Source of the DNA: Thioalkalivibrio sp. ALJ16
Lineage (GTDB): Bacteria > Pseudomonadota > Gammaproteobacteria > Ectothiorhodospirales > Ectothiorhodospiraceae
Direction of reading: 5' to 3'
DNA: 42,857 nt
NCBI RefSeq assembly: GCF_000377345.1
Contig: NZ_KB898055.1
Coordinates: 1-42,857 of the forward strand
Positions 9,895-20,021 of this stretch are shown piece after piece. Positions within the stretch are counted from its first letter, which is position 1. Every line of letters starts with the position of its first letter. The translations under genes were made by a program, and so were the position numbers. The notes beneath the pieces are model-generated. The model saw nothing but the letters and a program-made list of their open reading frames with translations. It made no database searches and was not told where the DNA came from.

Positions 9895-10830
9895 TCACGG
9901 ATTGTTGTCGCCGTCCTGCCCACCCGATGCGGAGCCAGGGCCCAGCCGCGAGCGGATGTCCGCCCAGGCATCGATCACCCCGATAGTGGCGAGCAGCAGG
10001 AACATCTGCGGCAGCGCCAGGGCCATCAGCACGTACATCCCCACCAGCCAGAAGCTGCTCATGCCCTGACGAAAGGTCAGCGCATGCATCAGCGCAATTC
10101 CCTGGAGGAAGAACAGCACCGCCAGGATAAACGCCAGTTCGGTCGCCAGCGGAACCGGGCCCAGATGTCCGATCCCCGCCAGCACCAGCGTGGCCGCGCT
10201 CGCGCCCCGGCCAAACTGCAACGCCCGGATCTCCTCGCCGAACGCCCCCGGGTTGTACAGCAGGGCCTGCCAGTAGCGCCCGAGCAGCAGCGCCAGGGCC
10301 AGACTCAGCAGTACGATCCCGGCCATCAGGCCGGTCAGGTACGGGGCTGCGCGCCGCAACCCGGCCTCCAGCTCCTGCACACCGGTGTCGCTACCCTCGA
10401 CCAGCGGGCCCAGCAGGACCATGCCCGCCTCGACCCAGGTGGCCTCCAGGTCCGGGACCACCAGGTGGACCAGCACGACCCCGAACCCGGCCAGACCGGC
10501 GCCGGCCTGCAGGGTCAACCGCCAGGAGACGGTGCGCCGCAGCAGCTCGGCCAGCAGGGCCACCGGGGCCCACTGCACCACGCCTGCCAGCACCCCCGCG
10601 AACAGCGGTGCCCCCGGGGTCACGACGAACATCGCCACCCCGAGCCCCAGCGCGGCCAGAACGACGATCAGCAGCGCCTGCCCCAGTCCGATGCGCAGAC
10701 CCACCAGGGCGACGAGCGCACTGCCCAGGAACGCGACCGGCGGGAGGAACAGCCCCGCAATACCAAAGCCGGAGACCGCGCCCACGGCGCGCCCCCGGCT
10801 CTTCATCGCGAACTCGGCGAGTGCGCGCAT
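9895..10830 (-). CDS. DUF2232 (YybS-like) membrane protein
   Basis: A 311-residue polytopic membrane protein with about seven to eight hydrophobic segments, beginning with AVGAVSGFGIAGLFLPPVAF near residues 16-35 and ending with a Gly/Asp-rich hydrophilic tail. The composition, and the position between rpsR and rplI, match the DUF2232 family, which occupies this slot in many Gammaproteobacteria. It resembles substrate-binding (S) components of ECF-type transporters in general layout, but I see no ligand motif. It lies 35 bases after rpsR, so it is translated from the ribosomal-protein transcript. Confidence 0.8.
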   Translation of the reverse strand: MRALAEFAMKSRGRAVGAVSGFGIAGLFLPPVAFLGSALVALVGLRIGLGQALLIVVLAALGLGVAMFVVTPGAPLFAGVLAGVVQWAPVALLAELLRRTVSWRLTLQAGAGLAGFGVVLVHLVVPDLEATWVEAGMVLLGPLVEGSDTGVQELEAGLRRAAPYLTGLMAGIVLLSLALALLLGRYWQALLYNPGAFGEEIRALQFGRGASAATLVLAGIGHLGPVPLATELAFILAVLFFLQGIALMHALTFRQGMSSFWLVGMYVLMALALPQMFLLLATIGVIDAWADIRSRLGPGSASGGQDGDNNP

Positions 10831-10865
10831 GCTCGGATCGAGGCCCCGGCGAACCGGTGCCGGAC

Positions 10866-11090
10866 TTAATGGTTGTCGCTGTACGGCAGCAGCGCCAGGA
10901 AGCGCGCGCGCTTCACGGCGGTCGCCAGCTGACGCTGATACTTGGCGCTGGTACCGGTTACGCGGCTGGGAACGATCTTGCCGGTCTCGGTGATGAAACC
11001 TTTCAGCAGGTTCAGGTCCTTGTAATCGATGTAATCGATGCCTTCGGCGGTGAACTTGCAGTACTTGCGGCGACGCGGAAAACGGGCCAT
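10866..11090 (-). CDS. rpsR: 30S ribosomal protein S18
   Basis: A 74-residue small-subunit protein that binds 16S rRNA as a heterodimer with S6. The family core is present: [29 protein letters not shown] and the C-terminal [11 protein letters not shown]. It starts MARFPRRRK, 42 bases after the rpsF stop. Normal length; it keeps a single N-terminal Cys (Cys11). Confidence 0.97.
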   Translation of the reverse strand: MARFPRRRKYCKFTAEGIDYIDYKDLNLLKGFITETGKIVPSRVTGTSAKYQRQLATAVKRARFLALLPYSDNH

Positions 11091-11132
11091 CTCGGATCTC
11101 CTAGAACAATTCGGTCAACGAACGGGCGGGGT

Positions 11133-11537
11133 TTATTCGGCAGAGGCCGAATCGTCGGAAGCGGACTCGCCGCCCTCGTCGTCGCGCTCGCGGCGACGGC
11201 CCTTGCCGCTCTCCTCTTCCTGGCCCTTGGCCAGCGGGGAGGTTTCGGTCACGGCCTCATCCATGCGCATGGCCAGATGGCGCAGCACGGCGTCGTTGAA
11301 CCGGAAGGCACTGGCGAGTTCTTCCATCGCCTCTTCCGATGCCTCGATGTTCATCAGGACATAGTGAGCCTTGACCAGCTTCTGGATCGGGTAGGCCAGC
11401 TGACGGCGGCCCCAGTCTTCCAGGCGGTGAATCTTGCCGGCGTGGCCCTCGACCAGGCCCTTGTAGCGCTCGATCATCGCCGGGACCTGCTCGCTCTGGT
11501 CCGGATGGACCAGGAATACCACTTCGTAATGACGCAT
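11133..11537 (-). CDS. rpsF: 30S ribosomal protein S6
   Basis: A 134-residue small-subunit protein, partner of S18 on the platform of the 30S subunit. It opens [19 protein letters not shown] and contains the family segment [20 protein letters not shown]. The C-terminal tail (about 113-134) is acidic and Ser/Glu-rich, as in enterobacterial S6, whose tail receives glutamate residues. It is the first gene of the ribosomal unit, with a candidate promoter and leader hairpin just upstream. Confidence 0.97.
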   Translation of the reverse strand: MRHYEVVFLVHPDQSEQVPAMIERYKGLVEGHAGKIHRLEDWGRRQLAYPIQKLVKAHYVLMNIEASEEAMEELASAFRFNDAVLRHLAMRMDEAVTETSPLAKGQEEESGKGRRRERDDEGGESASDDSASAE

Positions 11538-11587
11538 TTTCGACTCCTTGCGGGTATCAGCCTCCCGTCCACGCGGTGAGGCAAGGA

Positions 11588-11617
11588 TTCCGCCCGCCGG
11601 AGATCCGGCAGACGGAA
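11588..11617 (-). promoter_or_regulatory. Candidate S6:S18 leader hairpin
   Basis: In the rpsF leader the transcript can fold into two stacked stems: a 5-bp outer stem (11613-11617 with 11588-11592), a 3x3 internal loop, and a 5-bp inner stem (11605-11609 with 11596-11600) closed by a tetraloop. It ends about 50 bases before the rpsF ATG. Many bacteria have an S6:S18-binding structure here for autoregulation; whether this is that motif is inference from place and shape only. Confidence 0.4.
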
Positions 11618-11626
11618 AGGCGCAAC

Positions 11627-11655
11627 ACCTTAAACGAACTGGCGTCCTACAACAA
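11627..11655 (-). promoter_or_regulatory. Candidate rpsF promoter
   Basis: On the minus strand a -35-like TTGTTG (11655-11650) and a -10-like TAAGGT (11632-11627) are 17 bases apart. Transcription would begin near 11620, right before the leader hairpin. The -10 match is weak, so this is tentative. Confidence 0.3.
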
Positions 11656-11661
11656 GTTCGT

Positions 11662-11685
11662 GCGCGGCGAGCCGCGACGCCGCGC
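11662..11685 (-). terminator. Hairpin after the cytochrome lipoprotein gene
   Basis: A 7-bp all-GC stem (11662-11668 with 11679-11685) with a 10-base loop, 17 bases beyond the lipoprotein cytochrome stop codon. On the minus strand a short T-containing stretch follows. It plausibly separates the cytochrome genes from rpsF. Confidence 0.4.
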
Positions 11686-11702
11686 CGGGGAGCCCGACGG
11701 CC

Positions 11703-12149
11703 TCAGCCGCCTTCCACCGGCCACTCGGCATCCGGGATGATGCCGTCGTCCCGCTGCTCGTGGCGCACCCACGCCACGATATCCGCCACGTCCTGATGAT
11801 CCAGACCGGGGATCGGCGGCATATCGCCGTAGTCCCAGTGGTGCGCGACCACCCCGCGTTCGACCGCCAGAAAGAAGGTGATATCGGCATGGTGCGAGGG
11901 CTCGTAGATGCGATGGATCAGTGCCGGACCCTGCGCGGTACCGCGGGCATCGGCGCCATGACATTCCGCACAGCTCTGCGCAAAGCGTTCGCGGCCGGCC
12001 TGGGGATTTCCGAGCAACTCGATCGTGACGCCCTGGATGGGATAGGGCGCGCGCTCCGCGGGCGGCTCCGGGGCATCGCCGCCGCAGGCGGCCAGCAGTC
12101 CGGCGAGACTCGCGGCCAGCAGCAGCGCGCCAGGCGACTTAATGTCCAT
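11703..12149 (-). CDS. c-type cytochrome lipoprotein
   Basis: A 148-residue monohaem class I cytochrome c. The N-terminus has a signal peptide ending in a lipobox (L19-A-A-C22), so the mature protein should be lipid-anchored and face the periplasm. The haem motif is CAECH (60-64), and a likely axial Met is M110 in GDMPPIPGL. Its start lies inside the 3' end of the His-rich cytochrome gene (11-base overlap), so the two are translationally coupled and likely act together as electron carriers. The partner oxidase or donor is not in this window. Resembles SoxX/cbb3-type mobile cytochromes only at the fold level. Confidence 0.85.
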   Translation of the reverse strand: MDIKSPGALLLAASLAGLLAACGGDAPEPPAERAPYPIQGVTIELLGNPQAGRERFAQSCAECHGADARGTAQGPALIHRIYEPSHHADITFFLAVERGVVAHHWDYGDMPPIPGLDHQDVADIVAWVRHEQRDDGIIPDAEWPVEGG

Positions 12150-12732
12150 GGTGCCCTCCTCCGTGGCCGTGGTGGCCTGCGTCGGTATTCGGGGAATCGG
12201 TCCCGGCCGTGGTTAGCTCGTGGCGGATGTAATTCACCACATGCCAGATCTCGGCATCGTCCAGCAGGTCACCAAAGGCGGGCATCCCGCCCGCGCCCGC
12301 GCGGATCACCCAGTGGTACTCGCCGGCGGTATGGCCCGCGGCGTGTTCCCGGAAATCCGCCGGGCGCGGCTCCAGGGCCTGCGCCTGCGGGCCATCCCCG
12401 GCGCCGGCTTCCCCATGGCAGGCCAGGCACTGGGCGCGGTAGACCGCCCGCCCGATACGCACGGATGCGGCATCGGCCGCGTGCGGATTCTCGCGCGCGG
12501 CCGCGTCGGAAGGGGCCTCCCAGCGGTGCTCTTGCGCGTGATGATCGTGCATGTGGTGAGCGTGGCCATGGCGGTCATGGCCGTGGTGGTCACCGTGACC
12601 GGAATGGTCATGGTGACCATGGTCCGGCGCGCCGTGATGATGATCGTGGCCCTCACTCGCCGCGAGCGGCATGGCCAGGGTCAGGCTCAGGGCCAGCAGG
12701 GCGCCGACCGGAGAAACGTTTGCAATGGACAT
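12139..12732 (-). CDS. His-rich c-type cytochrome
   Basis: A 197-residue exported monohaem cytochrome c. A signal peptide (about 1-25) is followed by a remarkable His/Asp/Gly segment with 20 His among residues 29-69, then a class I cytochrome domain with haem motif CLACH (102-106) and probable axial Met150 in GGMPAFGD. The last 11 residues hold six more His. Such His tracts normally bind Cu, Ni or Zn, so a periplasmic metal-buffering or metal-responsive redox role is plausible but unproven. The SD-like GGAGGAGGG for the next gene is also the codons for three Gly in the His tail. Confidence 0.85.
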   Translation of the reverse strand: MSIANVSPVGALLALSLTLAMPLAASEGHDHHHGAPDHGHHDHSGHGDHHGHDRHGHAHHMHDHHAQEHRWEAPSDAAARENPHAADAASVRIGRAVYRAQCLACHGEAGAGDGPQAQALEPRPADFREHAAGHTAGEYHWVIRAGAGGMPAFGDLLDDAEIWHVVNYIRHELTTAGTDSPNTDAGHHGHGGGHHGH

Positions 12733-12756
12733 CGGGATTCCTCGCTGTCGCAGTCA

Positions 12757-12782
12757 ACAAAACGAACGCGGGCAAGCCGCGT
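12757..12782 (-). terminator. Terminator-like hairpin before the cytochrome genes
   Basis: A 6-bp GC-rich stem (12777-12782 with 12766-12771, loop of five) is followed on the minus strand by a T-rich stretch over 12765-12755. It lies between the Cys/His peptide gene and the His-rich cytochrome gene, so it may end or attenuate the rnr-rlmB transcript. Confidence 0.5.
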
Positions 12783-12822
12783 CCAGGGAGGCGCTGAATC
12801 GCGTCTCCCGAGGACAGGGGAA

Positions 12823-13137
12823 TCAGGATCTCGGTGGCGGGCTCGGGGGTTCGGCGGCTGACCGGGCCGGCCACAACCGGGACTCGGCGGGTACCCGGGT
12901 CAGCGGTGGCGTGGGTGAGGCAGGCGTCGCAAGCGGGGCCATGCAGCAGCCACCGTGGCCGGAACACTCGTGTTCCGCCTGATGATCACAGTGCGCGCCG
13001 TCGCAGTGCATGGGCGCGTCCATCTCGACTGGCTCGGAGGACAGGGTCGCCATGGCGGCCGCGTGCACCGCCTGCCCCATCACCAGCAGGGGCAACAGCA
13101 GCAACAGCCAGAGGAAGGGTCGAGGGCGCACGCGCAT
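12823..13137 (-). CDS. Cys/His-rich exported small protein
   Basis: A 104-residue protein that I do not recognise as a named family. A strong signal peptide or anchor (about 8-28, LWLLLLLPLLVM) precedes a metal-ligand-dense stretch with Met40, Met43, His44, Cys45, His49, Cys50, His52, His56, Cys58, His61, Cys64 and Cys65. A Pro/Ser/Arg-rich tail follows. The layout is like small periplasmic copper- or zinc-binding proteins; that is inference. It starts 27 bases after the rlmB stop on the same strand and precedes the His-rich cytochrome gene, which supports a shared metal theme. It could be a poorly conserved ORF, but the signal peptide and ligand pattern argue for a real gene. Confidence 0.6.
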   Translation of the reverse strand: MRVRPRPFLWLLLLLPLLVMGQAVHAAAMATLSSEPVEMDAPMHCDGAHCDHQAEHECSGHGGCCMAPLATPASPTPPLTRVPAESRLWPARSAAEPPSPPPRS

Positions 13138-13164
13138 GTTCCGAGTCTATCAGGCCTGGCCGTG

Positions 13165-13947
13165 TCAGGACTGGCGCTGGCGCCGGGCTTCGAACAGTGA
13201 GACCCCGGTCGCCACCGAGACGTTCAGACTCTCCACCGTGCCGCCCATCGGTATCCTGGCGAGATGATCGCAGGCCTCGCGGGTCAGGCGCCGCATGCCC
13301 TCGCCCTCGGCCCCCATCACCAGCACGGTCGGCGGCCGCAGATCCACCTGGTACAGGCTCTGCTCGGCCTCGCCGGCCAGCCCCACGGTCCACATCCCGG
13401 CAGCCTTCAGGCTTGCCAGGGTCCGCGCGAGATTCCCGACGCTGACCACCGGCACCGTCTCGGCCGCCCCCGAGGCCACCTTGATCGCAGCCGGCGTCAG
13501 GGCCGCACTGTGATGGCGCGGCATCACCACCGCACCCGCACCGGCCGCATCCGCCGTGCGCAGACAGGCCCCGAGGTTGTGCGGATCGGTCACGCCATCC
13601 AGGACCAGCACCAGATCGACTCCGTCGCGAACACGCGCGATCAGGGCCTTCTCGTCCACCACCGGGCGCGGCGTGCAGTGCACGATCACGCCCTGATTCT
13701 GAAACCCGGGGTGATGCTGATCCAGGCGTTCGCGCCCGACCCGCTCGACCGAGATCCCGAGGCCCTGTGCCAGCTGCAGCAGCCGGTCCAGCGCGGGTTC
13801 AATCGGGTCGGTGGCCAGCTGCAGGCGCTTGATGCGCTGCGGGGCATGGCGCAGGACGGCCGCCACCGCGTGGATCCCGCCAAAGGTCTCCGCACGAGCG
13901 CCCTTGCCGGACTTGCCGGACCTGCCCCCCTGGCTCACGCCCGCCAC
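13165..13947 (-). CDS. rlmB: 23S rRNA (Gm2251) 2'-O-methyltransferase
   Basis: A 260-residue SPOUT methyltransferase that methylates G2251 in the 23S peptidyl-transferase centre. The N-terminal substrate-binding domain starts at FGGIHAV (about residue 22). The catalytic domain has LVLDGVTDPHNLGACLRTAD, the VLVMGAEGEGMRRLT loop and the knot-forming IPMGGTVESLNVSVATGV. About 17 extra basic residues precede the usual start. It follows rnr, the normal gammaproteobacterial order (rnr-rlmB). Confidence 0.95.
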   Translation of the reverse strand: MAGVSQGGRSGKSGKGARAETFGGIHAVAAVLRHAPQRIKRLQLATDPIEPALDRLLQLAQGLGISVERVGRERLDQHHPGFQNQGVIVHCTPRPVVDEKALIARVRDGVDLVLVLDGVTDPHNLGACLRTADAAGAGAVVMPRHHSAALTPAAIKVASGAAETVPVVSVGNLARTLASLKAAGMWTVGLAGEAEQSLYQVDLRPPTVLVMGAEGEGMRRLTREACDHLARIPMGGTVESLNVSVATGVSLFEARRQRQS

Positions 13948-14035
13948 CCGGCACCCGCTCGACGAGCGCAGGAATCAGGGACCCGACCGCACAGCCGCGG
14001 CGCCGGGCGGCTCCATCGCAGCACCACGGCGCGAC

Positions 14036-16741
14036 TCAGGAAGAGCGCCGACGCCGGCCCCGGCGCCGCGGCGAACGGGCAGGCCCGCTCGGCTCGGCCT
14101 CCGGCTCGACGATGGTGTTGCCATCCTTGTCGGCCTCCGGAGACGGGGGCGGCAGGGCCTCGTTGCCCGGCTCGGGGGCATCCGGCACGTGCTCTTCCTG
14201 CGCGCCATCCACGGGCTGGTCCGTGACTGGGGCATTCTCGCCACCACCACGGCGACGACCGCCACGACGGCGACGCTTCTTCTTCGGCGCCGGGGTGGAT
14301 TCGTCCTCGGCGGCGGGGGCCGCGGCCGGCTCGGTACCGCTATCCACAGCCTCCGCGGCCGCCCCTTCGGGGGCTTGCCGGGTCTTGCCGCGGCGGCTGC
14401 GCTTCTTCTTCGGCGCCGGAGCGGATTCATCCTCGGCACTGGGCGCTGCGGCCGGTTCGGCCCCGCCGTCCGCAGCCACCGGGACCGTCGGTTCGGCCTC
14501 TTTCTTGCGCTTGCTGCGGCGGCTGCGCTTCTTCGGCGGCGTATCGGGCGGCCCTTGCTCGCCCGGCTCCCGCGCCAGCGCGAGGTCGATCTTGCGATCA
14601 TCCAGGCTGACGCGCGCGACCTGCACCTTGAGCTCGTCGCCAATGCGGAACACGCGGCCGGCACGCTCGCCGGTCAGGGAGTGACGTGCCGGATCGAAGT
14701 GGTAGAAGTCGTTGTCGAGGCTGGTGACATGCACCAGGCCCTCGATAAAGACATCCTTGATCTCCACGAACAGGCCGAACCCGGTGACCCCGGAGACGAC
14801 CCCCTCGAAGACCTCGCCGACCTTGTCCTGCATGTACTCCGCCTTCAGCCAGGCGACGGCGTCGCGGGTGGCCTCGTCGGCGCGGCGCTCGGCCATGGAG
14901 CAGTGCTCGCCCAGCTGTTCCATGTCGCCGTGCGAATACGGGAAGGCCTTGCGGCTGCCCTTGCGCAGGACATGACGAATGCCACGATGCACCAGCAGGT
15001 CCGGATAGCGCCGGATCGGCGAGGTGAAGTGGGCGTAGTCATCCAGCGCCAGGCCGAAGTGCCCATCCAGTTCCGGCGCGTAGACCGCCTGGCTCAGCGA
15101 GCGCAGCAAGACCGTCTGGATCAGCTGCTGGTCAGGACGCTTGCGGGCCGCCTTCAGGACTGCGGTGTAGTCGGCCGGGCTGGGTTCGCTACCACCGCCC
15201 AGCGTCAGCCCTGCCCCGTTCAGGAACTCGCGCAGCTCCTCGATCTTGTCGGTCGGGGGCTGGTCATGGATGCGATACAGGGCCGGCACCTTGTGCTTCT
15301 TCAGGAACCGCGCGGCGGCCACGTTGGCCATAATCATGCATTCCTCGACCAGACGATGGGCATCCGTGCGCTCGGTCGGGACGATCTTCTCGATCTTGCG
15401 ATCCTTGCCGAAGACGATCTTCGTCTCGGTGGTGTCGAAGTCGATCGCACCGCGCCGATTGCGCGCCGCGTGCAGCGCCTTGAAGACCTGGTAGAGCGAC
15501 TCCAGGTGCGGCATCACATGCGCGTTCTTTTCGCGCAGGGCGGTATCCCCGCCCAGCATCGCCGCGACGTCCTCGTAGATCAGGCGCGCATGCGAGCGGA
15601 TCAGACCCTCGTGGAAGCGATAGCTCTTCAGCGCCCCGCGCGCGCCGATCTCCATCTCGCAGACCATGCTCAGGCGATCGACCTCCGGGTTCAGCGAACA
15701 CAGCCCGTTGGACAGGGCCTCCGGCAGCATCGGGATCACGTTGTTGGGGAAGTACACCGAGGTACCACGGGTGCGCGCCTCGCGGTCCAGCGCCGCGTCA
15801 CGCTCGACGTAATGCGACACGTCGGCGATCGCCACCCACACCCGCCAGCCCTTGCCTTCGGGCTCGCAGTACAGGGCGTCATCGAAATCGCGGGCATCAT
15901 CGCCGTCGATGGTCACGAACGGCTTCTCGCGCAGGTCCAGGCGCCCCTTCTTGTCCTTCTCGGCCACCTCGGCACCCAGCGCATCCGCCGCGGCGCTGAC
16001 CTCGTCCGGCCACTCGTGCGGCAGGCCGTGGGCGCGGATCGCGATGTCGATCTCCATGCCCGGGGCCATGTGCTCGCCGAGCACCTCCAGCACATCGCCT
16101 TTCAGGCGCGCGGTGCGCGAGGCGGACTCGCGGATCCGCACAACCACGATCTGGTCGTCCTCGGCCGCGCCGAGGCCATCGGGCGGCACCAGGATGTCGT
16201 GGGTGATGCGCTTGTTGTCCGGGGTCAGGATGCCGACACCATCCTCGATTCGCAGACGCCCGACCACCTGGGTCGTGTTGCGTTCCAGCACCTCGACGAT
16301 CCCGCCCTCGCGGCGACCGCGACGGTCCACGCCCATCACCCGCGCCAGCGCGCGGTCCCCGTGGAACACGCCCCGCATCTGACGCGGCGACAGGAACAGA
16401 TCGTCGTCCTGTTCATCCGGCACCAGGAACCCGAAACCGTCCGGGTGGCCGATCACGCGGCCGCGGATCAGGTCTTCCTGGTTGACCGGGAGATAGGCGC
16501 CACGGCGGTTGCACAGCGCCTGGCCGTCCCGCTCCATGGCCTTCAGGCGCCGGCGCAGGGCCTCCAGACGATCATCGTCGGCGATCTCCAGACGCTCGGC
16601 GATCTCGTCATAGGACAGGGGATTGTCGGCTTGCTGCAGGAGCCCGAGGATGAACTCGCGGCTGGGAATGGGGTTGTCGTACTTCTGCGCCTCGCGCTCG
16701 AAATTCGGATCCACGGCGGGCTTGCGGTGTTTTCTTGGCAT
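14036..16741 (-). CDS. rnr: Ribonuclease R with long basic tail
   Basis: A 901-residue 3'-5' exoribonuclease that degrades structured RNA. Order: N-terminal winged-helix (about 20-85), cold-shock domains, the RNB catalytic domain with DGDDARDFDDAL and the conserved DYAHFTSPIRRYPDL, then an S1 domain (about 640-723). The remaining ~178 residues are a Lys/Arg-rich, Ala/Pro/Glu-rich tail containing three imperfect 42-residue units. RNase R tails are normally Lys-rich but shorter. It is followed 88 bases later by rlmB. The start ATG at 16741 gives the standard beginning MPRKHRKPAVDPNFER. Confidence 0.96.
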   Translation of the reverse strand: MPRKHRKPAVDPNFEREAQKYDNPIPSREFILGLLQQADNPLSYDEIAERLEIADDDRLEALRRRLKAMERDGQALCNRRGAYLPVNQEDLIRGRVIGHPDGFGFLVPDEQDDDLFLSPRQMRGVFHGDRALARVMGVDRRGRREGGIVEVLERNTTQVVGRLRIEDGVGILTPDNKRITHDILVPPDGLGAAEDDQIVVVRIRESASRTARLKGDVLEVLGEHMAPGMEIDIAIRAHGLPHEWPDEVSAAADALGAEVAEKDKKGRLDLREKPFVTIDGDDARDFDDALYCEPEGKGWRVWVAIADVSHYVERDAALDREARTRGTSVYFPNNVIPMLPEALSNGLCSLNPEVDRLSMVCEMEIGARGALKSYRFHEGLIRSHARLIYEDVAAMLGGDTALREKNAHVMPHLESLYQVFKALHAARNRRGAIDFDTTETKIVFGKDRKIEKIVPTERTDAHRLVEECMIMANVAAARFLKKHKVPALYRIHDQPPTDKIEELREFLNGAGLTLGGGSEPSPADYTAVLKAARKRPDQQLIQTVLLRSLSQAVYAPELDGHFGLALDDYAHFTSPIRRYPDLLVHRGIRHVLRKGSRKAFPYSHGDMEQLGEHCSMAERRADEATRDAVAWLKAEYMQDKVGEVFEGVVSGVTGFGLFVEIKDVFIEGLVHVTSLDNDFYHFDPARHSLTGERAGRVFRIGDELKVQVARVSLDDRKIDLALAREPGEQGPPDTPPKKRSRRSKRKKEAEPTVPVAADGGAEPAAAPSAEDESAPAPKKKRSRRGKTRQAPEGAAAEAVDSGTEPAAAPAAEDESTPAPKKKRRRRGGRRRGGGENAPVTDQPVDGAQEEHVPDAPEPGNEALPPPSPEADKDGNTIVEPEAEPSGPARSPRRRGRRRRSS
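14275..14590 (-). repeat. 126-bp tandem repeat in the rnr tail
   Basis: Near-identical segments begin at 14275, 14401 and 14527, exactly 126 bases (42 codons) apart. Two copies are close over at least 60 bases; the third is more diverged. They encode the alternating basic KKKR(S/R)RR and acidic AEDES blocks of the RNase R tail. In-frame repeat number could vary between strains. Confidence 0.75.
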
Positions 16742-17063
16742 TCAAAAAACTCGTTGGGTGATTCGGTGGCCTGCTACGGCCCGAAAGGCCATGCGGCGCG
16801 GGGGAGGCATCGGGTACTGCACGCGTCGAAGGACACGCCGCGTCTTCGCGCCCGTTCCCTTTTCGGGAAGGAGGCGGCCGGCGGAAAAAGCGACCCGGGC
16901 CGGTGGATTCAAGGGGTAACCGAACACCTGTCCGGACACCTTTCCGCACCCCGGCACGACCAGCCGGTTCATGCTGAACGCGGGTCGCCGGTGCGGGCCT
17001 GCACATCCATCGGTACTCCCAGCCCCTATTATGCGGCATATACGGATTTCGTGCGTGGGGGCG
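16742..17063. other. Intergenic region upstream of rnr
   Basis: About 320 bases between rnr (minus) and the tRNA promoter (plus) with no convincing gene. On the minus strand GGTGT occurs twice around a perfect 10-bp palindrome (16929-16938), giving a direct repeat overlapping a dyad. A weak minus-strand -10-like CATAAT lies at 17033-17028. This is where the rnr promoter should be, but I cannot place it confidently. Confidence 0.5.
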
Positions 17064-17092
17064 TTGACAGCCCCGGGGCCGCGCACTATATT
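17064..17092 (+). promoter_or_regulatory. tRNA-Leu promoter (sigma-70)
   Basis: A perfect -35 TTGACA (17064-17069), 17-base spacer and -10 TATATT (17087-17092), followed by a GC-rich discriminator (GCGCGCTC), the type associated with stringent control of stable RNA. The start would be near 17099, about 45 bases before the mature tRNA. Confidence 0.9.
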
Positions 17093-17143
17093 GCGCGCTC
17101 CTGAAGCGCAGGACCCGGTCTCGCACCGGCGGTCCAACCTCGT

Positions 17144-17230
17144 GCCGAGGTGGCGGAATTGGTAGACGCGCTAGCTTCAGGTGCTAGTGAGCGAAAGCTC
17201 GTGGAGGTTCAAGTCCTCTCCTCGGCACCA
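17144..17230 (+). tRNA. tRNA-Leu (anticodon CAG)
   Basis: An 87-base tRNA including an encoded CCA. The acceptor stem GCCGAGG (17144-17150) pairs with CCTCGGC before ACCA. The D-arm has the normal GGTAGAC. The anticodon stem CTAGC/GCTAG encloses loop TTCAGGT with anticodon CAG at 17178-17180. A long variable arm (GAGCGAAAGCTC) marks it as class II, and the T-loop is GTTCAAGTC. It reads CUG, the main leucine codon in this GC-rich genome. Confidence 0.98.
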
Positions 17231-17327
17231 TCTTCAGCTTCTCGATCCCTGAATTTACGGCAATCCCCGTTATCCGAGCACTGGGCCCGGAGGACGGTTT
17301 TCGCGTGTCTGCCTGCGGCCATCGGCC

Positions 17328-17363
17328 GCCCGGGTAAACACTGAAGTCAGTGTTTACCCGGGC
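17328..17363. repeat. 36-bp perfect inverted repeat
   Basis: Two perfectly complementary 17-base arms (17328-17344 and 17347-17363) separated by only two bases, between the convergent tRNA-Leu and purA. There is no T run on either side. It could act as a bidirectional terminator, a cruciform or a protein-binding site; nothing else supports one choice. Confidence 0.85.
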
Positions 17364-17412
17364 ATGTCCGGCGACCCGCGGCCGGCCATGCCTCACGCCG
17401 CCAGACGGCGGA

Positions 17413-19904
<2,492 letters not shown>

Positions 19905-19938
19905 CTCGTCCCTGCTCGTGTCCCGTGCTCTACCCGGC

Positions 19939-19969
19939 AAAAGTCGGGCCCGGAAGATCCGGGCCCGAC
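19939..19969 (-). terminator. Strong terminator between hflC and hisZ
   Basis: A perfect 12-bp GC-rich stem (19958-19969 with 19943-19954) with a 3-base loop, followed on the minus strand by TTTT. It lies 35 bases upstream of the hisZ ATG. Because no promoter fits into the remaining gap, it may be an attenuator or a partial terminator controlling hisZ-purA from the hfl transcript. Confidence 0.85.
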
Positions 19970-20021
19970 ATAAACGGCCACCTTCGATGCGGCCGCGGCC
20001 GCCCGATGGCCCGCTACTACC

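Noticed and set aside
13811-17104. Very long plus-strand ORF (about 1,097 codons)
   Set aside because: It runs antisense to rnr and is a high-GC shadow frame; no domain, and rnr explains the codon pattern.
19905-19940. Longer hisZ N-terminus
   Set aside because: Would overlap the terminator T tract; the family normally starts at MTDINRWLLPDG and a ribosome site precedes 19904.
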